Translations under genes and position numbers: made by a program
The notes under the pieces: generated by a model
Database searches by the model: none
What the model was told of the DNA's origin: nothing
Seen by the model: the letters and a program-made list of their open reading frames with translations, nothing else
Assembly (NCBI GenBank): GCA_944358325.1
Contig: CALVQV010000005.1
Span: 1-36,685 of the forward strand
DNA length: 36,685 nucleotides
Reading direction: 5' to 3'
From: an uncultured Bacilli bacterium
GTDB lineage: Bacteria; Bacillota_I; Bacilli_A; RF39; UBA660
In this document: in pieces, positions 1-10,569 of the stretch
Numbering within the stretch: position 1 is the stretch's first letter
Layout of the letters: each line of letters starts with the position of its first letter

Positions 1-112
1 CAATAATTTTATTGATAAGGCAGTAAATTATATTAAATCTGCCATAAACTATCTATTGACATTTACCAGATGTTCTATATAAAATAATTATATCATAAAT
101 TTTTATAACAAA

Positions 113-143
113 AAAAGTTTTTAGAAAAATTCTAAAAACTTTT
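113..143 (-). terminator. rpoC intrinsic terminator
   Basis: A 14-bp stem (113-126 paired with 130-143) with a 3-base loop lies just after the rpoC stop and is followed on the minus strand by a run of six U. It ends the rpoB-rpoC transcript. The outer 112 bases of the window hold no ORF that I can support. Confidence 0.85.
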
Positions 144-148
144 ATTTA

Positions 149-3100
149 TTAATCCATTAATTCTTGTTCTAAAACTTCAAGTGGTTCATCAGTTATATAA
201 GGATGTTCTAAAGTATATTTCTTTTCCGTATATTGTCTAGCTCCTGTACCAGCTGGAATTAATTTACCAAGAATAACATTTTCTTTTAAACCATTTAAAT
301 GATCTACTTTTCCATGAATTGCAGCATCTGTTAAGATACGTGTTGTTTCTTGGAATGAAGCAGCTGATAAGAAAGAATCAGTTTCCAAACTTGCTTTAGT
401 AATACCTAATAATACTGGACGACCAGTAGCAGGTACCTTACCTTCAAGAATAAGCTTTTTGTTTTCTTCTGTAAATTTTTGGATATTTACCATAGTTCCT
501 GGTAAGAATAATGAATCACCACTAGTAATAATCTTAATTCTAGAAATCATACGTTTAGCCATAATTTCAACGTGTTTATCAGAAATATCAACACCTTGAG
601 AACGATAAACTTTTTGAATTTCTAATAAGATATATTGTTGAACTGTGATTGGATCTGTAACAACTAATAATTCTTTTGGACTAATAGCACCAAATGTTAA
701 TCTGTCTCCTGCTTTAACTTCTTGATTTAATTCAACAGCTAATTTAGAACCATAGTGTGTTGTATGTTCACGAGTTTCAACATCGTTTTTAACAGAGATA
801 ACGTATTTACCATTTTCATCTTCAATTTTAGTAACAATACCATTAATTTCAGCAATTGTTGCTTTACCTTTTGGATTACGAGCTTCAAATACTTCTTGAA
901 CACGTGGTAACCCTTGTGTAATGTCTTCTCCACCGGCAACACCACCAGTATTAAAGTTACGCATTGTAAGTTGTGTACCTGGTTCCCCAATTGATTGAGC
1001 AGCCATAATACCAACAGCTTCTCCAGTTTCAACAATATGTCCTGTAGCAAGGTTACGACCATAACATTTTTGACATACGCCACCATGAGTTTTACATGTC
1101 AATACTGTTCTAATAGGTACTTTAGTAATACCTGCTTTAATAATTTTATCAGCTAATTGTTCTGTAATATATGTATTACGTTCACAAATAACTTCTTTTG
1201 TTTCTGGATTAACAATATTTTTGCTTGAGTAACGACCAATAATACGATCACGTAATGTTTCAACAACAGTTCCGTCGTTTTCATTTACGAATGCTTCAAC
1301 AAGTACACCTTGATCAGTACCACAATCTTCTTCTTTAACAATAATGTCTTGAACAACATCAACTAAACGACGTGTTAAGTATCCTGCTTCTGCAGTTTTT
1401 AACGCTGTATCAACGGCACCTTTACGAGCACCATGAGTAGCTAAGAAGAATTCTGTAACGCTTTCACCTTCTAGGAATGAAGATGTAATTGGAATTTCTA
1501 CAGCTTCTCCTGTAGGTTTTAACATTAACCCACGCATACCAGCCATTTGGTTATAGTTACTCATGTTACCACGAGCCCCAGAATCAATCATCATTGAAAT
1601 AGAATTATCTTTATTATTTTTAATAATTTCTTTTAACTCTGCTTCAACTTTTGATTTAGCATTATTCCATGTTTCAACAACTTTTAAATAACGTTCACGA
1701 TCAGTAATTAAACCACGATTACATTGTTTGTTAATTTGATTTACCATTGCTGTTGCTTCAGCTAATATTTCTTCTTTCTTACTTGATAAGATAATATCTC
1801 CTATACCAATAGAAATACCTGATAAAGTAGAATGTTTAAAACCTAAATCTTTTAATTTATCAAGCATAATAGAAGTTTCTGTAGTTTGATAACGTTTATA
1901 AGTTTCAGCAATCAACTTACTTAATACTTTTTTACCAAATGGACCAACTAAAGGCATTTCTTTAATAGCTTCTTTGATATCAGTACCAGGAGCTAAAAAA
2001 TATTTTGCTGGTGTAATCTTTGTAATATTTTCCTCAGTAGAATCATTAATATATTGATATGTATCAGGGAAGATTTGATTAAACAAAATCTTACCTGGTG
2101 TTGTTACTAAATATTTATCTAGATAATTATCAGGGAATACTTTATGTTTAAAACCACGAGCAGGAACAGCAATACGAGTATGAAGTGTTATTTCTCTTCT
2201 TTCATATGCCATTAAAGCTTCGTTATCATTTTTAAATACACGACCTTCTCCTGGAAGTCCTGCTTTTTCAATTGTAATATAATAATTACCTAAAATCATA
2301 TCTTGGCTAGGAGTCGCAATTGGACTACCATCTTTAGGTGACAAGATATTATTAGCTGCAAGCATTAAAACACGTGCTTCTGTTTGTGCTTCTGTACTAA
2401 TAGGTACGTGAACAGCCATTTGGTCTCCATCGAAGTCAGCATTAAATGCCGCACAAACAAGTGGATGAAGTCTAATCGCACGACCACCGATTAACTTAGG
2501 TTCAAATGCTTGAATACCTAATCTATGTAATGTAGGCGCACGGTTTAACATAACTGGATGTTCTTTAATTTTTTCTTCTACGACATCCCATACACGTGGA
2601 TCTTGATTTTCAATCATACGTTTAGCAGCTTTAATATTAGAAGCGATTTCTTTATCAACTAAACCACTAATAACATGAGGCTTGAATAATTCAAGAGCCA
2701 TTTCTTTTGGAATACCACATTCGTACATTTTTAAACTTGGACCAACAACGATAACTGAACGTCCTGAATAATCAACACGTTTACCTAACAAGTTTTGACG
2801 GAAACGTCCTTGTTTACCCTTTAACATACTTGATAAAGATTTTAAACTACGATTTCCAGCACCTGTTACTGCACGACTTCTACGTCCATTATCAAATAAT
2901 GCATCAACAGCTTCTTGTAACATACGTTTTTCATTTTGAATAATAATTGAAGGAGCACCTAAATCAATTAATTTCTTTAAACGATTATTACGATTAATAA
3001 CACGTCTATATAGATCATTTAAATCACTAGTAGCAAATCTACCACCATCTAATTGAATCATAGGTCTTAAATCAGGTGGAATAACAGGAAGTGCTGTTAA

Positions 3101-3787
3101 AATCATCCATTCAGGACGATTTCCTGATTTTAAGAAAGCATCTAGAACATCTAATCTCTTAATTAAACGAACACGTTTTTGACTAGTTGTATCTTTTATT
3201 GCTTCTATTTCTTCAGTAATTTTCTTTACTTCTTCTTCAATATTTACTTGTTCAAGTAATTCTTTAATTGCTTCAGCACCCATACCTGCTCTAAAAGAAT
3301 TACCATATTTTTCATAGTAAGCACGATATTCTTTATCACTAATTATTTGTTTCTTTAATAAAGGTGTATCCCCTGGTTCAAGAACAACATAACTAACGAA
3401 ATATAAAACTTCTTCCAAATCTCTTGGACTCATATCAAGAACAAGTCCCATACGAGAAGGAACACCTTTAAAAAACCAGATGTGAGAGACTGGTGTTGCA
3501 AGTTCAATATGTCCCATACGTTCACGACGAACTTTAGAACGTGTTACTTCAACACCACATCTATCACAAACAATGTTTTTATATCTTAATCTTTTATATT
3601 TACCACAAGAACATTCATAATCTTTCATAGGTCCGAAGATTTTTTCACAGAATAATCCATCACGTTCTGGTTTTAAAGTACGATAATTAATTGTTTCTGC
3701 TTTCTTTACTTCACCATATGACCAAGAGCGAATTTTTTCAGGTGATGCGATTGAAATTCTTAATCCTGCAAATTGATTAACATCCAT
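149..3787 (-). CDS. rpoC: RNA polymerase subunit beta-prime (RpoC)
   Basis: Largest catalytic subunit of RNA polymerase, 1212 residues, a normal length for Firmicutes. Seen directly: the N-terminal zinc cluster (Cys59, Cys61, Cys74, Cys77), the catalytic Mg2+ motif NADFDGD at residues 449-455, and the second zinc site with [11 protein letters not shown] near the C-terminal third. The ATG overlaps the rpoB stop by one base (TAATG), so translation is probably coupled to rpoB. A strong terminator follows directly. No frameshift or missing domain is visible. Identification is certain. Confidence 0.99.
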   Translation of the reverse strand: MDVNQFAGLRISIASPEKIRSWSYGEVKKAETINYRTLKPERDGLFCEKIFGPMKDYECSCGKYKRLRYKNIVCDRCGVEVTRSKVRRERMGHIELATPVSHIWFFKGVPSRMGLVLDMSPRDLEEVLYFVSYVVLEPGDTPLLKKQIISDKEYRAYYEKYGNSFRAGMGAEAIKELLEQVNIEEEVKKITEEIEAIKDTTSQKRVRLIKRLDVLDAFLKSGNRPEWMILTALPVIPPDLRPMIQLDGGRFATSDLNDLYRRVINRNNRLKKLIDLGAPSIIIQNEKRMLQEAVDALFDNGRRSRAVTGAGNRSLKSLSSMLKGKQGRFRQNLLGKRVDYSGRSVIVVGPSLKMYECGIPKEMALELFKPHVISGLVDKEIASNIKAAKRMIENQDPRVWDVVEEKIKEHPVMLNRAPTLHRLGIQAFEPKLIGGRAIRLHPLVCAAFNADFDGDQMAVHVPISTEAQTEARVLMLAANNILSPKDGSPIATPSQDMILGNYYITIEKAGLPGEGRVFKNDNEALMAYERREITLHTRIAVPARGFKHKVFPDNYLDKYLVTTPGKILFNQIFPDTYQYINDSTEENITKITPAKYFLAPGTDIKEAIKEMPLVGPFGKKVLSKLIAETYKRYQTTETSIMLDKLKDLGFKHSTLSGISIGIGDIILSSKKEEILAEATAMVNQINKQCNRGLITDRERYLKVVETWNNAKSKVEAELKEIIKNNKDNSISMMIDSGARGNMSNYNQMAGMRGLMLKPTGEAVEIPITSSFLEGESVTEFFLATHGARKGAVDTALKTAEAGYLTRRLVDVVQDIIVKEEDCGTDQGVLVEAFVNENDGTVVETLRDRIIGRYSSKNIVNPETKEVICERNTYITEQLADKIIKAGITKVPIRTVLTCKTHGGVCQKCYGRNLATGHIVETGEAVGIMAAQSIGEPGTQLTMRNFNTGGVAGGEDITQGLPRVQEVFEARNPKGKATIAEINGIVTKIEDENGKYVISVKNDVETREHTTHYGSKLAVELNQEVKAGDRLTFGAISPKELLVVTDPITVQQYILLEIQKVYRSQGVDISDKHVEIMAKRMISRIKIITSGDSLFLPGTMVNIQKFTEENKKLILEGKVPATGRPVLLGITKASLETDSFLSAASFQETTRILTDAAIHGKVDHLNGLKENVILGKLIPAGTGARQYTEKKYTLEHPYITDEPLEVLEQELMD

Positions 3788-6700
3788 TATTCAACATCTC
3801 CTTCCATTAAATCTTCTTCTGTTGGTTCTAATTCATCTAAACTATCTTCTTCGAACTCATCATCATCTTCTTCATAATCTAGAGAAGGTTCTTCTGCTGG
3901 TTCATCAGAAGGTAATTCCGTATTTTCAAGTCCTTCAGAAGACATAAATGAATCTTCTTCTTCTCTTTCAAGATCTTTTAATTCACGATAATTTCCTTCT
4001 GGATCTAATACTGTAATATCTAATCCTAAAGCTTGGAATTCTTTAATTAAAACTTTAAAACTTTCTGGAACATCAGGTTTTGGTAAAGGAATTCCCTTAA
4101 CTAATGCTTCATATGTTTTAACACGACCAACTTGATCATCTGACTTAATTGTCATCATTTCTTGTAATACATGAGCAGCACCATAAGCATATAATGCCCA
4201 AACTTCCATTTCACCGAAACGTTGACCACCCATTTGTGCTTTACCACCTAGAGGTTGTTGTGTTACTAAACTATAAGGTCCAGTTGCACGAGCATGAAGT
4301 TTATCATCAACCATATGGTTAAGTTTGATCATATACATAACCCCAACACTAACACGATTGTCTAGTTTTTCACCTGTACGTCCATCGTATAACCATGTCT
4401 TACCATCACGATCTAAACCAGCTTCTTCTAAAGCATCAACTATTTCTTCACTAGTTGCCCCATCAAATACTGGTGTTGCAACATGAATATTTAATTTTTG
4501 AGCTGCAATACCTAAATGCATTTCTAGAATTTGTCCTAAATTCATACGAGAAGGAACTCCAAGTGGGTTAAGTAAGATATCTACTGGTTTACCATTTGGT
4601 AAATATGGCATATCCTCTTCAGGTAAAATTAGTGAGATAACCCCTTTATTACCATGACGTCCAGCCATCTTATCCCCAACAGATATTTTACGTTTTTGAG
4701 CGATATATACTCTGATTTGTTTAGAAACACCTGCTCCTAATTCATCAGAATCTTCTTTAGTGAACACTTTGATATCATGAACAATACCACCACCACCATG
4801 TGGAACACGAAGTGATGTATCACGAACTTCACGTGTTTTTTCACCAAAGATTGCATGTAATAATTTTTCTTCACTAGTAAGTTCAGCCATACCTTTAGGT
4901 GTAACTTTACCTACTAAGATATCATCATCTTTAACTTCTGTACCAATACGAATTAAACCGTTTTCATCCAAATTCTTACGTGCTTCTTCCCCTACATTTG
5001 GAATATCACGTGTAAATTCTTCAGGTCCTAATTTTGTATCACGGCAATCAATTTGATACATTTCAATATGAATTGATGTATAAACATCATCTTTAACTAA
5101 TCTTTCATTTAAAATAACAGCATCTTCATAGTTGTATCCGTTATAGTTCATGAAAGCAACCGTAACGTTCTTACCTAATGCAATTTCACCTTTATCAGTA
5201 GAAGGTCCATCAGCGATAACTTCATCTTTCTTAATCTTATCACCAACTCTAACAATAGGTCTTTGATGATAACATGTACCAGCATTACTTCTTTCATAAC
5301 CATTTAAATAATATGTATCTGTTCCTTTGGCGTTTTTTACAATGATTTTGTTACCATCAACATAATCAACAATACCATCAGCTTTAGCAATAACAACAGC
5401 TCCACTATCACGAGCAGCAATAGCTTCTACCCCAGTACCAACAAGTGGTGCTTCAGCAGTAAGAAGTGGAATTGCTTGACGTTGCATGTTAGAACCCATT
5501 AAGGCACGTTTAGCATCATCGTGTTCCAAGAATGGAATCGCACTAGTTGTAATAGAAACAACTTGTTGTGGTGATACGTCAATAAAGTCAACTTGTTCTT
5601 TATTAACAATAATATCATCCCCACGATAACGAACAGGAACTCTATCTTCAATCATTTCATTATTATCATTTAATTTAACAGCAGCTTGACTAATATAATA
5701 ATCTAATTCTTCATCAGCAGTCATATAAACGATTTCATCAGTTAATTTACAATTATCGACACGACGATATGGAGTCATAATAAATCCATATTCATTTACT
5801 TTAGCATAACTACTTAAAGATGTAATAAGCCCAATGTTAGGTCCTTCTGGAGATTCAATTGGACAAAGTCTACCATAATGTGATGGGTTAACGTCACGTA
5901 CTTCCATACCAGCACGATCACGAGATAAACCACCAGGTCCTAAACTTGACAAACGTCTTTTACTAGTAAGTTCAGCAAGTGGATTAATTTGATCCATAAA
6001 TTGTGACAATTGACTGCTACCAAAAAACTCTTTAATAGTAGCTGTTAAAGGTCTTATATTAATTAATGTCTTAGGAGTTACTTCTGTAATTTCTTGCGTT
6101 GACATTCTTTCACGAATAACTCTTTCAATACGACTAATACCAATCTTAAATTGATTTTGTAAAAGTTCTCCAACTTGACGAACACGACGATTTGATAAAT
6201 GATCGATTTCATCAAAAGAACCAATACCTTCAAATAAATTTAAGTAATATGAAATTGAAGCATAAACATCAGAAATAGTTAAACGTTTTGAATCAATAGT
6301 TTGATCATTACCAATAACTCTAACTATTCTATCTGGATTAGTTTTAGAATATACTTTAACAACTTGAACTTTGTTATAAGTATCTAAATCTGTATTTATT
6401 TTAGTTTCAATAACACCATAGCCATTAGCAAGAACTTCTCTTAATTCTTTTAATACTTCTTTTGTAACAACTGTACCCTCTTTAAATTCTTTACCATCAC
6501 TACTAATAGTTTCAGCTAAAGTACATCCTAACAAACGATCACAAATATTTAATTTGCGGTTAAACTTGTAACGTCCTACTTTAGATAACTCATAGTGGAA
6601 AGAATCAAAAAATCTAGAAATTAATTGGTTTTTCGCACTATCAAGAGTTGATGGTTCTCCAGGTCTTAACTTAGAATGAATATCAATTAATGATTCATCT

Positions 6701-7386
6701 GTATTCTTATTAGTATCTTTTTCAATTGTTTTTTCAAGATAATAATCTTCACCAAATAAATCATAAATATCTAAATCACTAGATAAACCTAAAGCACGTA
6801 ATAAAGTTGTTAATGGAACTTTACGTGTACGATCAATACGTACATACATTACATCACGAGCATCAGTTTCATACTCTAACCATGTACCACGATTAGGTAT
6901 TAATTGTGATGTAATCATAACACGTTCATTTTTATCAATTTCTTTACCAAAATAAACGCTAGGAGAACGAACTAATTGCGAAACAATAACACGTTCTGCC
7001 CCATTAATAATAAATGTTCCACTATCAGTCATAATAGGCATATCTCCAAGGTAGATTTCTTGTTCTTTAACTTCACCTGTTTCGTGGTTAAATAATCTTG
7101 CTTCTACCTTTAAAGGTGCCGCATAAGTTGCACTTCTATCTTTGCAACCCTTAATTGAATATCTTGGTTCATCAAAAGAATATTCTCCAAATTCAAGCGA
7201 TAAATTTCCAGTAAAACTTTCTACTGGAAAAATGCTTTCGAATACTTCTTTTATCCCTTCATTAATGAACCAATTATAAGAACTTTTTTGAATTTCAAGT
7301 AAGTTACCTAATTCAATCGCATTTTTTGTCTTAGCATAACTTCTTCTTTCTCGGTGATCACCAAATTTTTTAACTGTGTAAGCCAC
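3787..7386 (-). CDS. rpoB: RNA polymerase subunit beta (RpoB)
   Basis: Beta subunit of RNA polymerase, 1199 residues from the start chosen here. The longest reading frame opens at a TTG at 7452 that has no ribosome binding site. The GTG at 7386 is preceded by AGGGGTGA at proper spacing and gives the usual short N-terminus ([19 protein letters not shown]). All conserved RpoB blocks are present, including the rifampicin pocket and [13 protein letters not shown]. The C-terminus carries an acidic tail of about 60 residues. In the rifampicin pocket the residue equivalent to E. coli His526 is Ser (residue 475; codon at 5962-5964). It lies in the same operon as rpoC and follows the ybxB-like gene, as in Bacillus. 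Confidence 0.98.
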   Translation of the reverse strand: MAYTVKKFGDHRERRSYAKTKNAIELGNLLEIQKSSYNWFINEGIKEVFESIFPVESFTGNLSLEFGEYSFDEPRYSIKGCKDRSATYAAPLKVEARLFNHETGEVKEQEIYLGDMPIMTDSGTFIINGAERVIVSQLVRSPSVYFGKEIDKNERVMITSQLIPNRGTWLEYETDARDVMYVRIDRTRKVPLTTLLRALGLSSDLDIYDLFGEDYYLEKTIEKDTNKNTDESLIDIHSKLRPGEPSTLDSAKNQLISRFFDSFHYELSKVGRYKFNRKLNICDRLLGCTLAETISSDGKEFKEGTVVTKEVLKELREVLANGYGVIETKINTDLDTYNKVQVVKVYSKTNPDRIVRVIGNDQTIDSKRLTISDVYASISYYLNLFEGIGSFDEIDHLSNRRVRQVGELLQNQFKIGISRIERVIRERMSTQEITEVTPKTLINIRPLTATIKEFFGSSQLSQFMDQINPLAELTSKRRLSSLGPGGLSRDRAGMEVRDVNPSHYGRLCPIESPEGPNIGLITSLSSYAKVNEYGFIMTPYRRVDNCKLTDEIVYMTADEELDYYISQAAVKLNDNNEMIEDRVPVRYRGDDIIVNKEQVDFIDVSPQQVVSITTSAIPFLEHDDAKRALMGSNMQRQAIPLLTAEAPLVGTGVEAIAARDSGAVVIAKADGIVDYVDGNKIIVKNAKGTDTYYLNGYERSNAGTCYHQRPIVRVGDKIKKDEVIADGPSTDKGEIALGKNVTVAFMNYNGYNYEDAVILNERLVKDDVYTSIHIEMYQIDCRDTKLGPEEFTRDIPNVGEEARKNLDENGLIRIGTEVKDDDILVGKVTPKGMAELTSEEKLLHAIFGEKTREVRDTSLRVPHGGGGIVHDIKVFTKEDSDELGAGVSKQIRVYIAQKRKISVGDKMAGRHGNKGVISLILPEEDMPYLPNGKPVDILLNPLGVPSRMNLGQILEMHLGIAAQKLNIHVATPVFDGATSEEIVDALEEAGLDRDGKTWLYDGRTGEKLDNRVSVGVMYMIKLNHMVDDKLHARATGPYSLVTQQPLGGKAQMGGQRFGEMEVWALYAYGAAHVLQEMMTIKSDDQVGRVKTYEALVKGIPLPKPDVPESFKVLIKEFQALGLDITVLDPEGNYRELKDLEREEEDSFMSSEGLENTELPSDEPAEEPSLDYEEDDDEFEEDSLDELEPTEEDLMEGDVE

Positions 7387-7483
7387 TCTTTCACCCCTAT
7401 AACTAGTTTTAAAATCAAACATATTAAACCCGCAAAATTTATATGTCGCCAATTTATAATTTTACTAAAAACATTTCAAGATG

Positions 7484-8071
7484 TCAATTGTTTTTACAAC
7501 GAATAATATAAAATCCTTTTATTTTATCAACAATATCAACTTTATAAACATTTTCTAAATCACGAACCAAACTTTTAGCCCCATGATTCTTATTAATTAC
7601 AAGCCATAATTCCCCATCACTTGTAAGATAATCTTTAGCGCCAAATAAAATCTTATATAAAATTTCTTTACCAACCCTAATTGGTGGATTAGTAACAATA
7701 AAATCATATTTTTTCGTAACATTTTCATAAATATTACTTTCAAAAATATTAACGTTGACATTATTTAAAGAAGCATTTTTGCGGGCAAGTTCCATACTTC
7801 TTTTATTAATGTCAAGCATATCAATATGAGCATTAGTTTTCTTACTCAAATAAATACCAATTGGTCCATAACCACAACCAAAATCCAGAACATTACCACT
7901 AATTTTTGTTAGATCGATCGTTTCTAACAAACACTTTGTAGCAAAGTCTAACCCCTGTTTAGAAAATACACCGTTGTCCGTAAAAAAACTAAAAACTTCA
8001 CCATTAATAATAGCTTCTCTTTTTTTAATATCACTTTTTAAGTTATCATCATTTGTAAAATAATGTGACAA
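7484..8071 (-). CDS. RsmC-like 16S rRNA (guanine-N2) methyltransferase (YbxB family)
   Basis: SAM-dependent methyltransferase of the RsmC/YbxB family, 195 residues, expected to modify 16S rRNA. Visible motifs are the SAM-binding loop LDFGCGYGPIG and the catalytic NPPI motif (VTNPPIRVG) typical of N-methylating enzymes. The start is a TTG at 8069-8071 preceded by AAGGTAG; the resulting N-terminus (MSHYFTNDD) aligns with that of Bacillus YbxB. Its position between rplL and rpoB is the same as ybxB in Bacillus subtilis. The exact target base is inferred from the family. Confidence 0.9.
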   Translation of the reverse strand: MSHYFTNDDNLKSDIKKREAIINGEVFSFFTDNGVFSKQGLDFATKCLLETIDLTKISGNVLDFGCGYGPIGIYLSKKTNAHIDMLDINKRSMELARKNASLNNVNVNIFESNIYENVTKKYDFIVTNPPIRVGKEILYKILFGAKDYLTSDGELWLVINKNHGAKSLVRDLENVYKVDIVDKIKGFYIIRCKNN

Positions 8072-8099
8072 TTTATCACTACCTTTAATAAACGACTAA

Positions 8100-8126
8100 A
8101 GCCCATACTAAAAATTAGTACAGGCT
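8100..8126 (-). other. strong hairpin between rplL and the methyltransferase gene
   Basis: A 12-bp stem with a 3-base loop (two G-U pairs) sits 18 bases after the rplL stop. It lacks a clean U tract on the minus strand. It may be a partial terminator or an mRNA processing site that keeps ribosomal protein output above RNA polymerase output, as the rplL-rpoB gap does in other bacteria. That role is inference. Confidence 0.55.
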
Positions 8127-8143
8127 AGCCATTAAATTTTTAA

Positions 8144-8512
8144 TTATTTTAATTCGATTGTTGCGCCAGCTTCTTCGAATTTAGCTTTCATTTCATTAGC
8201 TTCATCAGAAGAAACTTTTTCTTTAACTACACCACCATTATCAGCGATATCTTTAGCTTCTTTTAATCCTAAACCTGTAATATCACGGATAATTTTGATA
8301 ACAGCGATTTTGTTAGCACCACAACTAGCTAATACTACATCAACTGAGCTTGGTCCTTCTTCAACAGCAGCACCTGCTACTGGAGCAGCTACAGCTACAC
8401 TACTTGGATCAACACCAAATTCTTCTTTCATTAAATCTACTACTTCTTTAATTTCTAAAAGAGTCATTTCTTTTAGTGAATCAATAATTTCTTTTGCGCT
8501 TAATTTTGCCAT
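8144..8512 (-). CDS. rplL: 50S ribosomal protein L7/L12
   Basis: Stalk protein of the large ribosomal subunit, 122 residues. It binds elongation factors as dimers attached to L10. The N-terminal dimerisation helices, the Ala/Val-rich hinge (VAVAAPVAGAAVEEG) and the C-terminal factor-binding domain (KIAVIKIIRDITGLGLKEAKDI) are all visible. The ribosome binding site AAAGGAGGAA precedes the ATG. It lies 23 bases after rplJ in the same transcript and shares the upstream L10 leader control. Confidence 0.98.
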   Translation of the reverse strand: MAKLSAKEIIDSLKEMTLLEIKEVVDLMKEEFGVDPSSVAVAAPVAGAAVEEGPSSVDVVLASCGANKIAVIKIIRDITGLGLKEAKDIADNGGVVKEKVSSDEANEMKAKFEEAGATIELK

Positions 8513-8535
8513 TATATATTCCTCCTTTATTTTAA

Positions 8536-9033
8536 TTATTTATTTTCTTCTAGATTTTTAGCATGTAAATCTAGACAAATAGCAAAGTTTTTAACATGTT
8601 CAAGTAATCCACCTGCGAACATAGTATATAATCCTTCTCTTGATGGAATAGATGCATAAGTATTAAGTAAATCTTTATCAGCAATAGCACCATCCACATA
8701 ACCAATCTTAAGAACTAAAGCATCGTGTTTCTTAGCAAAATCACTCAAAGTTTTAATTGGAGCGATTGCATCAGTACCAAAAGCAATAGCCTTAGGTCCA
8801 TTTAATTCTTCATCTAAATTAATATCTAAAGAATTTAAAGCACGTCTTACAAGCGTATTCTTGTAAACTTTTAATTCAGAACCAGATTCTCTTAATTTTC
8901 TTCTTAGTTCATTAGTTTCAGCAACTGTTAGTCCGTGGTATTCAAATACTACAAAACCAGCAGCATCTTTAACTTTATTTGTAATTTCATCAATAATTTG
9001 TTGTTTTTGATCTAAGATCTTTTGATTTGCCAT
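8536..9033 (-). CDS. rplJ: 50S ribosomal protein L10
   Basis: L10 anchors the L7/L12 stalk, 165 residues. The open frame extends 22 codons further upstream, but that part lies in the leader hairpin. The ATG at 9031-9033 is preceded by AGGAGGTG and gives the family-typical N-terminus MANQKILDQKQ. Expression is very probably autoregulated through the L10 leader that precedes it. First gene of the rplJ-rplL unit. Confidence 0.97.
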   Translation of the reverse strand: MANQKILDQKQQIIDEITNKVKDAAGFVVFEYHGLTVAETNELRRKLRESGSELKVYKNTLVRRALNSLDINLDEELNGPKAIAFGTDAIAPIKTLSDFAKKHDALVLKIGYVDGAIADKDLLNTYASIPSREGLYTMFAGGLLEHVKNFAICLDLHAKNLEENK

Positions 9034-9194
9034 ATTACACCTCCTATATTTAATTTTATCTATAGTACAACAAAAAATCCTTACAGCATAAAGTACCATA
9101 AGGATTTAACTTAATAATTTAAGTTCCTCGGTAGGAAATTAAGTTTTAAAAACACCTACTGTCTACGGTACTAAAAGATATATTTTTCAAAGAC
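9034..9194 (-). ncRNA. L10 leader (ribosomal protein autoregulatory mRNA leader)
   Basis: This 5' leader of rplJ-rplL has the marks of the known L10 leader: the minus strand carries GACAGTAGGTG and later CCTACCGAGG, which pair, then an AU-rich hairpin, then a terminator-like hairpin with a U tract. L10(L7/L12) binding is known to favour premature termination in this family. Ends are approximate; the start is placed from the promoter at 9201-9229. Confidence 0.88.
9075..9107 (-). terminator. attenuator hairpin of the L10 leader
   Basis: A 9-bp stem (9075-9083 with 9099-9107) is followed on the minus strand by a run of U. It lies between the leader start and the rplJ ribosome binding site, so it can stop transcription before rplJ. 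Its upstream arm lies next to the alternative hairpin at about 9108-9125. Confidence 0.8.
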
Positions 9195-9200
9195 ACCTTG

Positions 9201-9229
9201 ATTATAACATAGCATCAATTAAAAGTCAA
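9201..9229 (-). promoter_or_regulatory. sigma-A promoter of rplJ-rplL
   Basis: TTGACT (9224-9229) and TATAAT (9201-9206) are separated by exactly 17 bases. The -35 box lies inside the last codons of rplA, so rplJ-rplL has its own promoter within the ribosomal protein cluster. Confidence 0.85.
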
Positions 9230-9914
9230 AGCTTTTTGCATCAATTTTAACACCAGGTCCCATAGTTGAAGATAAACTTACATTTTCTATGTATTCACCT
9301 TTAACTGATGATGGTCTAGTTTTAACAATTAATGATACAAAGGCTTTAATATTTTCAACTAATTTAGCTTCATCAAATGAAACTTTTCCAACTACTACAG
9401 CAACATTTCCGAAACTATCAGTTCTGTATTCAGCACGTCCTTTTTTAACGTCTTCTACAGCTTTCTTAGTATCCATAGTAACTGTACCAGTTTTAGGGTT
9501 AGGCATTAAACCTTTAGGCCCTAAAATCTTACCAATCTTACCTAAAGCAGGCATCATATCAGGTGTAGCAATCATAGTATCAAAATCGAACCAATTTTCT
9601 TTTTCAATTTTTTCTACCATATCAGTATCACCAACATAATCAGCACCAGCTTCTTTTGCAGCTTTTGCAGCTTCTCCTTTAGCAATAACTAATACTTTCT
9701 TAGTTTTTCCTGTTCCGTTAGGTAATACTAAAGCTCCTCTTAATTGTTGATCTGCTTTCTTAGTATCAAGATTTAATTTTAATACTAATTCAACAGTTTC
9801 ATCAAACTTAGCAGGCGCTACTTCTTTAACTAACTTAGCAGCTTCTTCAATTGTATAAGCTTTACCTTTTTCAATCTTAGCAAGACTAGCTGTATATTTT
9901 TTTCCTTTTTTCAT
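9219..9914 (-). CDS. rplA: 50S ribosomal protein L1
   Basis: L1 forms the mobile L1 stalk at the ribosomal E site and acts as a translational repressor of its own operon in many bacteria. Length 231 residues, typical. The signature GPKGLMPNPKTGTV is present near the middle. The ribosome binding site AAGGAGGT lies just before the ATG. It follows rplK in the same transcript; the gap between them carries a candidate L1 target (9928-9991). Confidence 0.98.
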   Translation of the reverse strand: MKKGKKYTASLAKIEKGKAYTIEEAAKLVKEVAPAKFDETVELVLKLNLDTKKADQQLRGALVLPNGTGKTKKVLVIAKGEAAKAAKEAGADYVGDTDMVEKIEKENWFDFDTMIATPDMMPALGKIGKILGPKGLMPNPKTGTVTMDTKKAVEDVKKGRAEYRTDSFGNVAVVVGKVSFDEAKLVENIKAFVSLIVKTRPSSVKGEYIENVSLSSTMGPGVKIDAKSFDF

Positions 9915-9927
9915 TATTTTACCTCCT

Positions 9928-9991
9928 TATGTGGTATATCTAAACGAAAGCGGATAGTTTTATATACCCTTCCACATAGGTGAGACCTATG
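9928..9991 (-). promoter_or_regulatory. candidate L1 autoregulatory mRNA element before rplA
   Basis: Two mutually exclusive RNA stems can form here: a 7-bp hairpin with a 3-base loop (9975-9981 with 9985-9991), and a longer-range stem joining 9928-9934 to 9972-9978, whose downstream arm touches the rplA Shine-Dalgarno. The enclosed sequence has GTGGAAGGGTAT and ATCCGC elements that resemble the L1-binding fold. The L1 assignment is inference from position and form. Confidence 0.5.
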
Positions 9992-10003
9992 ATTTATTTA
10001 TAA

Positions 10004-10429
10004 TTATTCTTCTACTTTAACACCCATATTACGAGCAGTACCTTCAATAATCTTAATTGCTTCTTCTACACTATATGCATTTAAATCAGGTAATTTAGTT
10101 TCCGCAATTTCTTTAATTTGGTCTTTAGTTAAAGTAGCCACAACTTCTTTACTTCCTTTTGAAGAACCAGATTTGATTTTAGCATACTTCTTAATTAAGA
10201 AAGCAGCTGGTGGAGTTTTTACCACGAAATCAAATGTTCTGTCATCATAAACAGTGATAACTACAGGTAGGATGTCACCCATCTTATCTTTAGTAGCATC
10301 ATTATATTTAGTACAGAATTCTCCTAAATTAATTCCAGCAGGCCCTAAAACTGTTCCAACTGGTGGAGCAGATGTTGCTTTTCCTGCAGGTAATTGTAAC
10401 TTAATTTCTTTTACTACTTGTTTTGCCAC
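10004..10429 (-). CDS. rplK: 50S ribosomal protein L11
   Basis: L11 forms the GTPase-associated centre with 23S rRNA, 141 residues, equal to the Bacillus length. The start chosen is GTG at 10427-10429, preceded by GGGAGGTG; an in-frame TTG nine bases upstream overlaps that ribosome binding site and is unlikely. The N-terminal [18 protein letters not shown] segment is the usual L11 hallmark. First gene of the rplK-rplA unit, with its own promoter behind nusG. Confidence 0.97.
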   Translation of the reverse strand: MAKQVVKEIKLQLPAGKATSAPPVGTVLGPAGINLGEFCTKYNDATKDKMGDILPVVITVYDDRTFDFVVKTPPAAFLIKKYAKIKSGSSKGSKEVVATLTKDQIKEIAETKLPDLNAYSVEEAIKIIEGTARNMGVKVEE

Positions 10430-10530
10430 GAAAAACACCTCCCATATTTTTTTCGTCTTTGGTTCAAACAGCTTTTCCGCTTATCAAAGCTTGCCTCCCA
10501 CTGACAAATCTATATCAAAAATAATATAGC
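10430..10530 (-). promoter_or_regulatory. structured 5' leader of rplK
   Basis: About 100 bases separate the predicted transcription start from the rplK start codon. They contain a 6-bp hairpin (10470-10475 with 10486-10491) and a GTGGGAGG element. No U-tract terminator is seen. Such leaders often serve ribosomal protein feedback, but I cannot assign the ligand. Confidence 0.4.
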
Positions 10531-10536
10531 CATTTA

Positions 10537-10565
10537 ATAATAACACAAAATAAATACTTTGTAAA
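10537..10565 (-). promoter_or_regulatory. sigma-A promoter of rplK-rplA
   Basis: TTTACA (10560-10565) and TATTAT (10537-10542) with a 17-base spacer, placed directly after the nusG stop. It would start a leader of about 100 bases before rplK. Confidence 0.65.
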
Positions 10566-10569
10566 TATA

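Noticed and set aside
56-84. TTGACA with TATAAA 16 bases downstream on the plus strand
   Set aside because: It points straight into the rpoC terminator and the end of rpoC, with no ORF after it; in DNA this AT-rich a chance match is likely.
739-1086. Second open frame inside rpoC and similar long frames opposite ribosomal genes (for example 8295-8561, 9289-9639, 10607-11005 plus strand)
   Set aside because: Shadows of conserved genes; no ribosome binding site and no protein-like composition.
7387-7452. Longer RpoB start at TTG 7452
   Set aside because: No ribosome binding site, and the extra 22 residues do not resemble RpoB N-termini; the GTG at 7386 has a good site.
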